This document shows positions 51,103 to 63,990 of a DNA stretch of 64,000 bases, piece by piece. Position numbers and translations under genes: made by a program. The DNA comes from Monosporascus cannonballus (Eukaryota > Ascomycota > Sordariomycetes > Xylariales). The notes beneath the pieces were generated by a model. That model did not search any database and had not been told where the DNA came from. It was given only the letters and a program-made list of their open reading frames with translations. Location: NCBI GenBank assembly GCA_004154925.1, contig QJNS01000050.1, positions 124,001 through 188,000 on the forward strand, written 5' to 3'. Position 1 is the first letter of the stretch, and the number at the start of each line of letters is the position of its first letter.

Positions 51103-53229
51103 AGTAATCAAAATTCTATAGATAAGATCACTACCTTGTTAAAATTTAAATAATTATTAAGTCGTAATACCACCGCTAATAAAAATAGTAAAACTAGATT
51201 CAATAACATATTACCTAGTATGATTATTATACGTTGTAAGCTTTTTTATAATAATACTGCTAAATCTGAAATAATAACTTACTATTATATTAACTAGTAA
51301 ATAACCTTTTTACGAAATTTTTAAGGAGATTATAAATTTCGATAAACAAAAAAATAGCCGGATTAACAAAAAAAACATAGACGCCATATTTGAATTAAAA
51401 GGGAGTTTGTAAATGCCTTAATTAGGTAACTCGTAAAGTTACTTAACGTATAAAAGAAAAGAACGGTCTTACTATCTTATTTAAGATCGCTTGCAAACGA
51501 CTTAAAAAGCAAAATTTTAATAATATTATTAAAAATAAAATAAGACAGGTCTTTAAAAAAGAGCTACTTTGAAAAATTTAGGTTATATCTAATAAAGAAA
51601 TAGAAAATATTTTAAACTCTTTCAATATTTAATTATTTAATAGGTTTTCAATTAAGTTACAATTATTTTTAACTTAATATTAAGAATAGTTTAAGTATTT
51701 TCCAGTTCGGCTTGCTATAATTATCTTACAAATTAAACTCGCAATGAAACTGCTTATCGGGAACGGAATTACTTGGTTTAAGCCGGAGCTCAAGGAATAT
51801 ATTGTTGTTTTATCGGAATAAAAACTTTTGAAACCAGTAATGATTTAAAATACTTACGAGAAATTTGACACTGTAGTGCGCAAAGCATTGAGAATAATAA
51901 ACGAAAAAACTAAAACGGTAATATAAATTAAAGAATTACGAGAAAGCTAATTCGCATATAAACATAATAATATATTCATTTAACTACGTTTTAAAATAAA
52001 TTAAAAATAAGATATATTTATAGCTAAATTTTTTAACGGCCTAAAAAGAAGAATTTGCAAAAAACTATTTTGAAAAAACTCCTTCTATTATATGATTAAT
52101 TATATTAGAATAATAGTTAAGGTCGACGATAAATGATACGTTGAAAGAATTCGGAATTCCAAGATATAATAAGAGAGTCAGCCTTGATTTACGGCTAATA
52201 CCAGTGTCCTACAAAAAACGAATATATCTTAGGGTATTAAACTCGGTCCTATAAAGTAAAGAGCTATCTAGTAACGTGATTAAAGTTAAATTAAATGCTT
52301 GAATTATTGCAAAATGATATATAAGGGTTTTAAATATAAGAAGTTTAAAAAGCTTTAATAAAGTAATAACTAGATTTCAGTTTTAAAAGAGCAGTTCCGA
52401 AATAAAAGTAATAATAAGAAAATAATTAATATAATTCGTATAAAAGATAACCTTAACTTTTCTAAAAAAGGTCTAGTAAGAATTATAAGAACTTAAGGCA
52501 CTTTTATACGCCGGAACTTGATGATAATTATATATAAACGCAGCTTTTAACAACTAACAATAGGAACATCGAAAATAAAAAAAAACCGATCGATATAAAC
52601 GTATCTTTAACTTGGTCTTGATAAATAGTGATAATAATAATATCGATATTAGAGGTAATAAGATATACAGATATATTTAAAAGCAAAACGACGATTAGGA
52701 CGAGGCGTAATGTTTAGAAGAACCTAATCGATATATGAATTTTCATGTTATCAATTATCGACATTATTATTGCCTTAATTATAAAAAATATAAAGAATAT
52801 ATCTTTAAACGAACTAAACGCTTATAGTAATAAAAGTTTAATTTCGCTAATTGAATCGAAAGTAATTATAAAAATAAACGAAAATATTAATATTTAAGAA
52901 CTATAATAATAATAAAAAAAGTCGATAAGCTCGCAGCGGTTAAGAATTAGCTAAAAGAAAAAGGCTGTTCCTAAAAAGCCTTTTATATTACTATTAATAA
53001 AGCGACTACCAGAATTAAAAATTTAATTTAAAGATCTGTAAACAAAAACTATAAGCGAATAGTTCTCGAATTATAATTCAAACTTATGTATGCGAAGAAT
53101 TATTTAAGTAACGAGCTTTTTAAGAAGTTTTTTATAATTTATAAACGAAAATTTGAAAACCTAACATATCAAATAAGTTTATCGGATAAACAAGCGTACT
53201 GAATAGTTTTTTGACGCATTTTAACTTTC
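51103..53229. other. Degenerate DNA, unassigned
   Basis: Base composition is milder than in the west of the window and several forward frames have runs of 20-40 codons (for example around 51750-51800 and 52600-52720). The frame near 52745 reads INYRHYYCLNYKKYKEYIFK, possibly a degraded Cys-containing module, but I recognise no family. It may be part of a retroelement gag or another DNA transposon. Confidence 0.35.
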
Positions 53230-54051
53230 TAACTTTAATTAACCATATTTCAACACTAACATTATAAAACGACTTATAAAAAAAGATAGAATAAACTTAG
53301 CCATTTAGGTTAAAAACGAAATCCGAAACTTAATTAAATAATATTTAGTTCTATAAATGAAATCGCTTATTTTATTTTATATAAACGATATATCGATAAA
53401 TTCTTTAAAATCGATATTATCTTTAATTCGCAAAAATTAACGCCGATCAAAAAGCAATTAATTATCAACAGAATTTTTAACTTAAATATGCAAATCTTTT
53501 ATATCTAGCTTTAATATATTAAAAATATGGCAAATTTATTACTTTTTTAACATAATACGAAACGTATTAAGGTTAAAGAAATGTCGAACTTTATTAAACC
53601 ATAAAAAAAACTTGAAACACGTTTAAATAGAAAAGTCGATTATTAAAAAATATTACGCGAAAATCCAGAAATATTTCGATAATAATTCGAACTTATTCGA
53701 AATATAATTGCAAAATACAGTATCGTAAAGAGGATATTTACAACTTCGACAAAACGAACTTTTTGATAAAGATTATTATAACAACAAACTTAATAATTAC
53801 AAATATTAAACAATATAAAAGAATTAAATAAACGTCATAAACAAATCGGAATAAGTTATAATTATATAGATTATTAATTCCTAAAATTAAGCTTTATTTT
53901 CATTTATTATTATATCGAAAGAAAACTACCTTAATTTCTGATATCCAAAAAGCCTATTACTAACTAATTAATAAATTGGTTTAAGTAATAATAATTGAAT
54001 AACAGGCTAGGTTTAAAATAAATTCAATATTTCAACAAATATATTCCAAAA
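53230..54051 (+). pseudogene. Pogo-like transposase relic, N-terminal part
   Basis: DDE transposase of the pogo branch of Tc1/mariner. Order seen: an N-terminal helix-turn-helix remnant near 53300; NSQKLTPIKKQLIINRIFNL and NMANLLLF (about 53430-53550); SNFIKP and LETRLNRKVDY; ENPEIFR and FELIRNIIAKYSIV; then EDIYNFDKTNF at 53730-53762, the conserved YNFDETGF block with the first catalytic Asp (53748-53750) kept and Glu/Gly changed by G-to-A. NNRLGLK, a stop at Trp, IQYFNKYIPK (about 53996-54048) matches the family WIQxFDKxT segment. Several frameshifts separate these blocks. The ORF is cut at 54051 by element B2. Confidence 0.85.
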
Positions 54052-54444
54052 TGTAACGGCTAAACGGTTTAACCAATTATTAAACCTTAAGTCGACGGGT
54101 TTATATTAGCAGGAATATCGTGGGAATCTGAACAATAAATACAATAACGTATTTTATCTCTTAATACCCGGTTATCACAAACGATTAATATTAATAAGTA
54201 TTATAAATTAAAATTATTTAAACTTATGGAATTAACGAGCATATATATTTTTCTCCTTTAGCTGGATTATTACCAGTTAAGTTAGTAATCCGGCTTACTG
54301 GCTTACTATCAGTAAGTTAGTCATCCGGCTTATTGGCTTACTACCAATGAATTGGTAATCTATTACGTAACCTGATTTACATAGTTTTTTTGGCTTTTTC
54401 CGTTACAACCGTTCCTAGAGGCCGTAATTTATTAGGTTGTAATA
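54052..54444 (-). repeat. 3' LTR of B2
   Basis: On the + strand it runs from TGTAACGGCTAAACGG to GGTTGTAATA. The part at 54060-54240 matches the 3' half of the B1 LTRs in reverse (TTAAACCTTAAGTCGACGGG). The U3 part contains two tandem units of about 40 bases, each with AAGTTAGT..TCCGGCTTA.TGGCTTACTA (54280-54345). On its + strand right side, CGATTTCCTTTTCCCC is the complement of the polypurine tract. Confidence 0.92.
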
Positions 54445-55059
54445 CGATTTCCTTTTCCCCAAAATCTTGTCCTTAAGAATTTTTTTTTCTAATAAAATTT
54501 TTCCATATACCTTTAATATGTTTTCCGGTATATCCAAATATCGTTTTCGCAAATCCGAATAACGACTTACTTTAGCTAATTTAATTAAATTCGAAAATTT
54601 TAACGTAATACCTCATTTTTTTTATTTTATTCGGTAACTTAATTACTAAATAATAAATAAGGTTTTTCGTTATAAGGAATATATTTATCGAGGTTATTCG
54701 TATAACGGTATAAAAATTTTTATTTTTATAATTAATTGCCATATTACAAAATCGAAAAAATTAAAAAAAAAAGTTAATAACCGAAAAATCTTTATTTAAA
54801 ATTTTTGCGCGTTTTTTTCGTATGCGTTATTAACTTTAACATTATTAATTTTAAGATACGAAACTTATTAATTATACCCTTTAATTCTTAAATAATTTTA
54901 ATAATTTTACGTAATTAAAATCGAAATCCGTAATTAAAGTTTAAACCTTAAAAAAATAAACGTTATTAATCGAAATATAATAAATTAAAGGTTTTTTTTA
55001 TAAATTTTATAAATTAAGATATTATTATTTCGGGTAATTCCGCCGTTATTAATAAAAGT

Positions 55060-58000
55060 TCTTTAATAAATATTAAACGATAATAAAACTTTTAACGGGT
55101 TTTTAAATATTTTCGGAATTTAAATATTTTTTTTATTTAATTAAGTATTAGCTAAATTTATTTTCTTTTCGTATACCAAATATTTTTTCTGTTTTGTATA
55201 TTTATTCCTTTTTTATTTTTATATTGTTTTATGGCATATATATCTTAATCGTATTTATTATTAATTCGAATAAAAAAACGTAAAAAATTAAATAAAGTTT
55301 AATTTTTAATAAAAATTCTAATTAATAATTATTTTTTGAAAATATTTTGATAATTTTATATAACCCGATATATTTAATATTAAGTTTTTTATTACGTCGT
55401 TTTATTTAAATATTTTTGTAACAAAAAAAATTATTTTCCCTTTTTCGAAAATTAATTTTTTAACTTTTTTTAATTATAATATTTATTTATTTAATTTTGT
55501 ACGAATTCTAATTTTATTTTTATTTTTTAATATAATTATCGTAATTATTATAACGTAAAAATTATTTTGATATTAATTAAACCGTCGTTACGTAATTTTT
55601 TATAAATTTTTAAAATAAAACCAAAATTTACGTTCGTAGATATTATCTTAATATTTTTATAATAACTGGTATTATAAGTTAATTATATATTTAATAATTT
55701 GTTAATTTAATTATTTTGTTCGTAATTAATATAATATTATAAATAAACTTTTAAAATTTAATTTATTTATTTTATTTATTTATTTATTTAAGGTTTAAAC
55801 CCATTAAATAATTTATAATTTAAGCCAGTTTATATTATAAATTTTTGTTAAAACCAAAATACAAATATTATTCCTTTAATTAATTTAATTTTTTTAATAA
55901 TTTATATATATTAAAAGTATTTTTAAAAAATATATATTAATTATTCGGCGTTTACATCCTTTTAATATAATAAGAAATAAGAAAATTTTATAAATTAATT
56001 AATTATTACCAAAATATTAATACAATATATTTTTATAATTAGATTTAATAATATAAAAAGTTTAATAATAAAATTAAATATAACTAAATACTATAATTAT
56101 TTTATAATTAATAATAATTATAATTTTCCGTATAATTTGTATTATCGAATTTTTATTTTAACGTAAATAATATATTAATATATAATTTTTTATACAGTTA
56201 ATTTCATTTTGGGAAAAAAATATATATATTAAAATCATTTTAAAGTTTTATAAATCTTTGGATATTTATATAACTAATATTCGTATATTTTTCGTATTAA
56301 ATCTTTTTAATATTTTTTGGAATTTATATCTTATTTAATTTTTGGTTTTTTAGCAAATTATCGTTATATCGTTAAATTCTTTAATATATATCGCAAAATA
56401 TTACCCGAATTATCGTAATTTGTTATAAATATAAATATCCTTTTATAATATTATTAAAAATTATATAATTAATTTTAATTAATTTTTTTGAAAGTTTTAT
56501 TACTTATTTAAAATATTTGCTTTACCGTTTTTTAATTTTTTTGCATAAATAATAACGAAATCGAAATTCGCTAATTTTTTTGCATATCTTAATTATTATT
56601 CTATAAATTCCTTAATTATAATAAATTAAGTAAAATTTTAATAATTCGTATATACCTTAATTTAATATAAGTTTCCTTTTAAACAATACTTAAATTCTTA
56701 AAATATCATAATAATAACCATAAATTCCTTATTTGGAATACCGTAATTAAATTTGGTTTATTTTATTTTGTACAAATAAAATATAATAAAGTATAATTTG
56801 CTTTAATTATTTCGATATTTAATTATTACGCCAAATACGTAATTCGATATATTAATTTTTAATTTAACGGGACGGTTTAAATCATATATAATTAGTATTA
56901 ATTCGTTAATAATCGTATCCTTAATATTCTAAAATATTTTTTTTATATTAAGTATTTATTTAAACTTTTTTTTGTAAAATTCGTTAAAGGTATAATAATT
57001 TTATTAAAGTTTTAAATAAACTTTTTATAATAATTAGCGAATTTAAAAAATACCTATATTTTTTGGATTATTATTAATATTTATTATTTTATAATTACAG
57101 TAATTTTCTTAAGGTTTATCTTAATATGTTTTAAGGTAATAATATGTTCCAGATATTTTATTTTTTATATATGGAATTAACTTTTTTTACGTTAACAAAT
57201 AACTTTACGTTTTATAAAACTTAAAAAACTTTATAAATATATTCTCTATATATTTTTTCCGTTTCCGAAAAAATAAAAATATCGTTAAAATAATAAACAA
57301 AAAAATATCAAAATATTCTCATAATATATAATTCACTATATGCTAAAAAATCGTTAATACGTTCGTAAATCTTATTAATATAACTAAATATTTAAATAAT
57401 CCGTATTTCGTTTTAAAAGCTATTTTTTATTTGTATCCTTTTTTAATCTTAATAAAGTTATATTTATTTTTAAAATCTAATATTATAAATTATTTAATTT
57501 CTTAATATTAACTTTTTATTTCCGTAATTAAAAATAATAATACTTAATTTTTAATAATAATATCGTTCAGTTATCGATAATTAATTACAAATCGTAATTT
57601 TCTATTTTTTTAAGTACGAAAAATATGGGGTATCCTATTAATAATTTCGAAAATCGAATTTATCCTTTTTATAACCGATTTTTTAAGTATTATCTGAAAA
57701 TACGTAATTTGTTTTTATTAAAATTATAAATAATGTAAAACTTTATTAAAATTCCTTCCTTAAGAATTATTTTATAATCTTATTCGTTATATTCTGGTAA
57801 TTTCGTATTAAGCTTTTTTTTAAAAAAAATACTTTTATTTATAATAATATAATAATATATTAATCAAATTTTTTAATTCTTTGGGTTATTATTCTTATTA
57901 TTCCAAATCGTTATTTAATCATTTTAATTTTATTTTAATAACAATAATAATACGGCGTATTTTTTTCTAATATCCGTTTTTTTTATATTTTATTCCTTTA

Positions 58001-58400
58001 GGTAATAAGGTATATATTATATCCTTATACCTATATTCGTTGCCAATATTAATCGAATATTAAAATTTTAATTTTTTTATTTATTAATAAGGTATAAAAC
58101 GAACCTTATTTAGCTAATCCCGTTATTAATTAAAATTCCGTACTGGCGTATCCATAATAACCGTAAAATTATATCGTAATTTCCGAATAAAATAATATCG
58201 AAATTAACCGTTTAATAACGTCCTTAAATAATAATTTTAAAATAATTAATTTTGCGTATAACCTTTTTTTTAATAAGCAAATTTTGAACTTTCGGCATTC
58301 GTTATTATATAAGGTTTTAATTTATACCTCTATAATAATTTAAACTTATGAATTATATCCAGTATAATATAATTCCCGCCCAAAATTCCGTAATCCATTA
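55060..58400 (-). pseudogene. B2 pol relic
   Basis: Protease is recognisable near 58340 as MDYGILGGNYI, matching the B1 copy. The reverse-transcriptase site near 57270 reads ILND-I-FIFS, where the family has YLDDILIFS. Other blocks can be placed only by collinearity with B1 and are heavily mutated. It is not functional. Confidence 0.75.
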
Positions 58401-58989
58401 TTATAATATACCAATACGTTCCGATTCGTATATCCAAAGTAATAAATTCGTTAACGTTTTTTATTATCGCGTTTAAAACCTTTTTTAAGAATTCTCTTTA
58501 ATTTCTTTAAATTTTGTTATCTTATAACTTTTTTACAAATAATTCTTTTTTAAGTTTTATTCGAATTTATCGAATTTTATTTATATATATATATATAACG
58601 CGTTACGTTATTATATTTATCGTTATTGTTGGCGTATTATCCTTTTAAACCGTATTAATTATTTTTAATTTTTTTATAATTTTTCTCTTTATTAAATAAA
58701 TTATTTTCTTATATTTGCAATTATATTTTAATATGCGTTATTTTAGCTATCCTTCCAGAGATTTCCAATAAATTAACGTATTTTTTCTTTAATAACCTTA
58801 TTTTGGGAATCCGTAATAAACATTAATTAAAATTAAAAATCTGTAATAACTTTTTAATAATACTTTTTTACCGTACGTTAAATCAATTTTTTTCCGTTTA
58901 ATAATTATGTTATTTACAATAATAAAAAGGGTTTTCCTATAGGCATTATTTTCCTTTAAGCTAATTTTTTATTTCGGCTAATTATTAAA

Positions 58990-60040
58990 TATTTTTTAAG
59001 GTTATGGTTCGAAATTATTAATATTATTATTTATTATTTTTATTATACTTAATACGGTTTGGAAAATCAAATTTTTCGTAATATATACGGGTAATTTATA
59101 TATAAATATTTTATTTTTATTTTTTATAATCGGAATATTTTCGTCGACGACAATATATAGCGTATATTTTGCCGTATTAATTAAAAATTCCGGAATAAAC
59201 TTTTTTTATTTAATTCTAATATTCGCATATTTATCCTTTTAACGTTTTTTATTATATTTATAATACTTATTAAATTAACTTTTTGGTTTTTTATATTTTT
59301 AGTCGAATTTTTTATCGTAATAATCTTTATTAAACCTTTTACTTAAGGCCTAATACGTATTTAATTTAAATTATGTTAATAACCTTATTATCGTTTCTTT
59401 AATTATTTTTAAATTATTTTTCCGATATAAAAATTTAGTTATTTTGTCGTAATTTCTTAGGTTTTTTATATTTGAAAACCTTATATTCCGCCTTATTATA
59501 ATTAAAGCATTTAATCTGGCTTTAATCTTATTTATAGGTAACGCCAAATTCCTTAAGTCCTTATGCCATTCCGTAAAAAATAAGGGGTTTATTTCGTTTT
59601 TTTCCTTAATTAAATTTATTATATCCCGAACGTAAAACATATTATCCTTTTTTCTTTTATTATTTTTTAAAATGTCGATTATTAATCTTAATTACTTTTA
59701 CGATATACCAATTTAAAATAATTAATTATTTAATCCGAATAATCTTATTTTTCATATTATTTTTTAACCTTTTATAAAATATATCGATAAAAACGTCGGT
59801 TTTATCGTTTTTTTATCCAGCTTTAACCGCAAAATTTTTGAAAATTACGGCAGATTTAAACGCAAATCCTTTTTATCGGAATTATAAAAATTATTAAGTT
59901 ATAAATTATTCTTTATCCGGATTACCGAAATTATCCTATATTTTATTTTCGAAATTAATATAAATTAAAAAAATCTCGTTAATAAAATCCTTTTTATTTG
60001 TTTTTTTTTATTTCTAAAAAACTTTTTATAATAAGCTTAA
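58990..60040 (-). pseudogene. B2 gag relic
   Basis: An unbroken stretch at 59371-59640 begins MFYVRDIINLIKEKNEINPL, then WHKDLRNLALPINKIKARL. It aligns with the broken B1 gag at about 9030-9270, fixing both as gag. Further toward the 3' end lies a segment matching the B1 VDDENIPITKNKNN tail (near 59130-59150). The methionine is internal to gag, so the ORF is a surviving fragment, not a gene. Confidence 0.75.
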
Positions 60041-60373
60041 AATAATTAACCGTATTTTCTGTTAAATATATTCCTATTATTAGGATTATATCCGCTAAGT
60101 TATTAAGATTTAAAAAACGTAAGTAAATTCGTGCTTAAATTAAAAAAGTTTAAAAATTACTTTTTCTATCGTAAGGTTTTGATTTTTTTAACTTTATACG
60201 AACGAAAAAAAGTTAGGCAGGTAACGTAACCTTAAATTATCGAACTTTTTTTCCAGTTCCCAAATTCGAGCTTAAAGCTGTTAAATAAGGGTTTCTTAAA
60301 TACTGGTTAATATTTCGACAATATTAAATATTGCTTAAAATTTAACAGTATTATTAAACAAAAACTTATAACG

Positions 60374-60766
60374 TATAACGGCTAAACGGTTTAACCAATT
60401 ATTAAGCCTTAAGTTAACGGATTTATATTAGCAAAAATATTATAGGAATTTCAATAATAAATATAGTAACGTATTATATCTTTTAATACGCGGTTATCGT
60501 AAACGATAAATGTTAATAAGTATTACAAGTTAAAGTTATTTAAACTTATGGAATTAACGAATATATATATCCTTTTTCTTTAGCTGGATTATTACCAATT
60601 AAGTTAGTAATCCGGCTTACTGGCTTACCACCAGTAAGTTAGTGGTCCGGCTCATTAGCTCACGATCAGTGAGTTGGTAATCCATTACGTAACCTGATCC
60701 ACATAGTTTTCTTGGCCTTTTCCGTTGCGACCGTTCCTGGAGGCCGTGGCTTATCAGGTCGTAACA
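60374..60766 (-). repeat. 5' LTR of B2
   Basis: It matches 54052-54444 and is less mutated at its outer end (GCGACCGTTCCTGGAGGCCG, ATCAGGTCGTAACA). On the - strand it starts TGTTACGACCTGATAAGCC. The tandem U3 units (60598-60660) read TAATCCGGCTTACTGGCTTA and GTCCGGCTCATTAGCTCAC. On the - strand CGTTATAAGTTTTTG follows directly, as in B1. Confidence 0.92.
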
Positions 60767-61640
60767 CAAAGCGTACGAAAAATCGAAATATTTCATTATT
60801 TTGAACGGTTACGAAAACTACTATTCGAAAAATATTACGCGCATAACGGCATTAGGATATTTTACATATCGGCCCATTTCTTTCCTAAGCTTCAACCTTT
60901 TGACATGTACTGCTTTTCCGTTTTAAAGTACGCTTATTTGCTTTATATCAAAATTTTAATAGGACGTTACTGTACTTATATCGCGAAAAAAGATTTCCTC
61001 GCCGCCTTTTACGACGCGTTTAAACCTGCTATAACGTTCGATAATATCAAACCCGGATTCGCAAAAGCTAAATTTATTCTATTCGATCCTAATAACGTTT
61101 TTTTTGACGTGGAAATTCTTCTAGTTATATCTATGCTAAAAGTCTCTACGCTTATTACCACTAGTTCTATTCTTTTACTATACACAAAAGCTTTTCAAAA
61201 TATATGTAAAATAACGAAACAGGGACGTTACTTGTAAAAAGGAATCAGAAATTATCAAAGTAACTCGCCGTTAAGCATCGTTAAATCAGTTAATTTTTTA
61301 AACAAAAATCACCTAGTACTTTAATATAAAATTACTTTCTTAAAACAAAAGGCCGCCTAAATACACGAAACTAACCACGTTTTAACAAACGCCAAAAAAC
61401 CAAAAACAAATATTTTTTTTAAAAGGAAAAACACTTACTATACAAGAAGAACAAGCTTTCCTAGCCGTAAAAAAAAAGAGCGGTAAAAAAATACAGCCAA
61501 CAGCAGCTAAAGAAAATCGTTGCAAAAGAGGTAAAACGAAAAAACGGAAATATAACGTTTGCAGCAAGCTCGAACATAATACGCGTACTTATAAAAAGGC
61601 TATAAATACGTTGAACAAAAAGAATCCGATTAAGGTATGG
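60767..61640 (+). pseudogene. Pogo-like transposase relic, C-terminal part
   Basis: This continues the transposase past B2. At 60790-60830 the frame reads IILNGYENYYS, the family LLLDGHxSHxS block, with the second catalytic Asp now Asn (codon 60804-60806) and His now Tyr, all G-to-A or C-to-T. The unbroken 60869-61237 part carries SAHFFPKLQPFDMYCFSVLK (family PPHSSHxLQPLDVGCFxxLK), KDFLAAFYDAFK, ITFDNIKPGFAKAKFI and FDPNNV. After a frameshift, 61420-61640 reads GKTLTIQEEQAFLAV and a terminal CCHC knuckle, YNVCSKLEHNTRTY, with outer Cys changed to Tyr. The ORF call starting at 60725 begins inside the LTR and is artificial at its N-terminus. Confidence 0.87.
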
Positions 61641-61689
61641 CAATTTGTTATGTTATGGTTAATTAGTTTAAATTTATTATCGCGAAACG

Positions 61690-63650
61690 CTAAAATGTAG
61701 CCGATGAGCTTATATAGTCGATAAGCTTGTGTAGTACGTTATTACATTATCAAAGAAGCTTTTTTAAAACATATTAATTATCTAGAAGTTACGTTATAAT
61801 AACATGAATAATAACTTAAAGAATTACGAAAATAAAATAACTTTAAAAACGAAAATAACTGTTTGTAAATAACTTAAAAAACGAACGCTACTTATAAAAA
61901 GCTTTAAAATAATACAAGAAATGAACAAGTTAATAGCAGCTTCGAAGGGCTCTATACGATGTAATAAACGCGGTAAACAACTAATTACAGTATATATACA
62001 AATTAGAAAAAACTGGTATAGCGCAATAGTAGATTACTCAACGACAACTGCGAACTATATTACGCCAAAAATTATAAACTAGTTAAAATTACTATGAAAA
62101 AACAAGTAATATCGTTATATGATCGAAAATAGCGGATTTTAAATATTGAATTACTATGATAAAAAGATTTAACGCGGAATTAATGACATTAAAGCTTTTA
62201 TCGAAAAAGAACCATTAAGTTCAATCTCATTTTATTAATCGAGTAAAATATGATTTTCAAAAAATCTTAAAAATATTAGTATAATCGTTTAATTAATTAT
62301 GATATTATTTAATAAATTTTTGAGCAATGTTTAGTAATAAATAGAATTTCAACAATAAAAGATTTTAATTATCGATTAATAAAATCGCGATAATAAGCAC
62401 TAAGACGCGAGAGATATTGTATTACAAAAAATTAAATACGATATATATAAAATAAACAATATAACAAACGAAAAAGACGTAATATCGTAAATCTTAAAGT
62501 ACGATTTTCATAAATAAATATCGATTTATTCAAGCGGCCTTAAAAAATTTAAATAAATAGCTTAAATATTAGTACAATATTATAAATATATATTATTATG
62601 CTAAAAGAAGTTTAGAACAACATTTCTGATATATAGTAAATAAAATATAAAATAGGTTTTACAGATAATAAAACGACCGCTTTTTACCTTGTTTATAACC
62701 TGAACGAAATTAAGCTATATATATTTCGAAACTATCTCGAAAATAAGTTTAAAAAAAGATTATATATAACACTTTAAATGATTAATAAAGTATTCGATAT
62801 TTTTTTTATTATATAAAAACAAGAACGTTTCGTTAATCGTAAATTATTAGCAGCTTAATAATATTATTATCAAAGATCGGATATTATTATATTTAATTAA
62901 CGAAAAGAAAATTACGTTTTGAAAATAAAATATTTTATAACATTAGATTTTAAAAACGTGTATAATTTAATTTATATTAAAATAGATTAAATATATAAAA
63001 TAAGTATTAAAACTAAATACGGATTATACGAATATTTAATTGCGTTAATATAACTTATAACCGTTTTAATAAACGTTTAACGAATAATTAACTATATATT
63101 GCGAAGATATATGAGTTTCTTTATTATATGCTCTTTTAAAAACGTTCACATGAATTCGAAAACGGAAAAAAAAATATACCAAATACGTTTACCAAATTTT
63201 ATAAGCATTGAAAAACGTTGATCATTTAACTAAGATAAAAAAAGCAGGTTTTACGCTTAAAATATAAATATTGTAAGATATATTATGATTTCTTAATATA
63301 TTAAAATGAATTCTAACAAACTTATTACAATTAAGTAGTAACTAAAACCAACTCATGTTGTAAAATCATAAGCGTTGTTCGAATTTAGTAATTATTATCG
63401 AAAGTTTATGCGTAATTTGAACAAAATCGTAAGATTAGTAAAAAAAATATATATAACAAAAAAGGTTTGTATTAGATTTAATTATAAAAAAAACATTTTA
63501 ACAGATGAAATACACTGTGACTAGTAAATCTGTTTTAATAATATACAGCCTAAAGCAACTAATTAAACTCGTAATCGCTTCTTGAAATTTTATAATAAGA
63601 ATAACGTTTTAAATAAGCACTCCAGACGAACAAGCACTCCGAATAGCTTT
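61690..63650 (+). mobile_element. Ty3/gypsy relic C
   Basis: A + strand gypsy pol relic just downstream of the pogo relic. Protease: AIVDYSTTTANYITPKIIN at about 62020-62080, with the catalytic Asp kept. Reverse transcriptase: FITLDFKNVYNLIYIKI (about 62935-62985) and IKTKYGLYEYLIALI (about 63008-63052), the family FxTKYGLYEYLVMPF block. A segment like the polymerase site at about 63108-63165 is rearranged (KNVHMNSKTEK). RNase H start: IYSLKQLIKLVI (about 63540-63575). No LTRs found; borders approximate. Close in sequence to relic D. Confidence 0.7.
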
Positions 63651-63738
63651 TGATACTTCGCAATAACAAATTCGTATTAATCAACTAAAATATATCAAAT
63701 CGATAGAAATCAATCAGATTTATTTTCGCTCGACGAAT

Positions 63739-63990
63739 TTACAGTCTTTTTTTTTTACAAATAGGTGCATTATATTCGAACTTGCCGCAAATACTATATT
63801 TTCTTTTTTTCGTTTTAATCCTTTTGCGATAATTATCTTTAGCTGTTATTAGTTGCGATTTTCTATTATTACGCTTTTTTTCCGCCAGTAAAATCTATTT
63901 CATTTATATATTAAATTGTTTTAGTTTTTAAAAACTTTTCTTTTGGGTTCTTTAACATTTGCTGAAAATATAGTTCGTTTTGCGTAAACT
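63739..63990 (-). pseudogene. Second pogo-like transposase, C-terminal end
   Basis: On the - strand the last 40 or so codons read SQLITAKDNYRKRIKTKKRK, then YSICGKFEYNAPICKKKRL and a TAA at 63741-63739. YSICGKFEYNAPIC is a CX2CX4HX4C knuckle with the first Cys and the His changed to Tyr. It matches, by pattern and by the preceding basic stretch, the C-terminal end of the pogo relic at 61500-61610 (TAAKENRCKRGKTKKRKYNV). Further upstream the frame is uncertain and the window ends. Confidence 0.6.

Larger units (their letters stand above)
54052..60766 (-). mobile_element. Ty3/gypsy chromovirus B2, inserted in the pogo relic
   Basis: Complete 6715-base element, same family as B1, reverse orientation. 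LTRs are 54052-54444 and 60374-60766 (393 bases each). The flanks are CAAAA (54047-54051) and CAAAG (60767-60771): a 5-base target duplication with one G-to-A difference, as RIP or decay after insertion would give. Gag lies at about 58990-60040, protease near 58200-58390, RT and RNase H near 56490-57810, integrase near 55540-56400. It is more AT-mutated than B1. Confidence 0.92.

Noticed and set aside
61382..61643. Two - strand ORFs (61 and 60 residues)
   Set aside because: They are shadows of the + strand C-terminal end of the pogo transposase.
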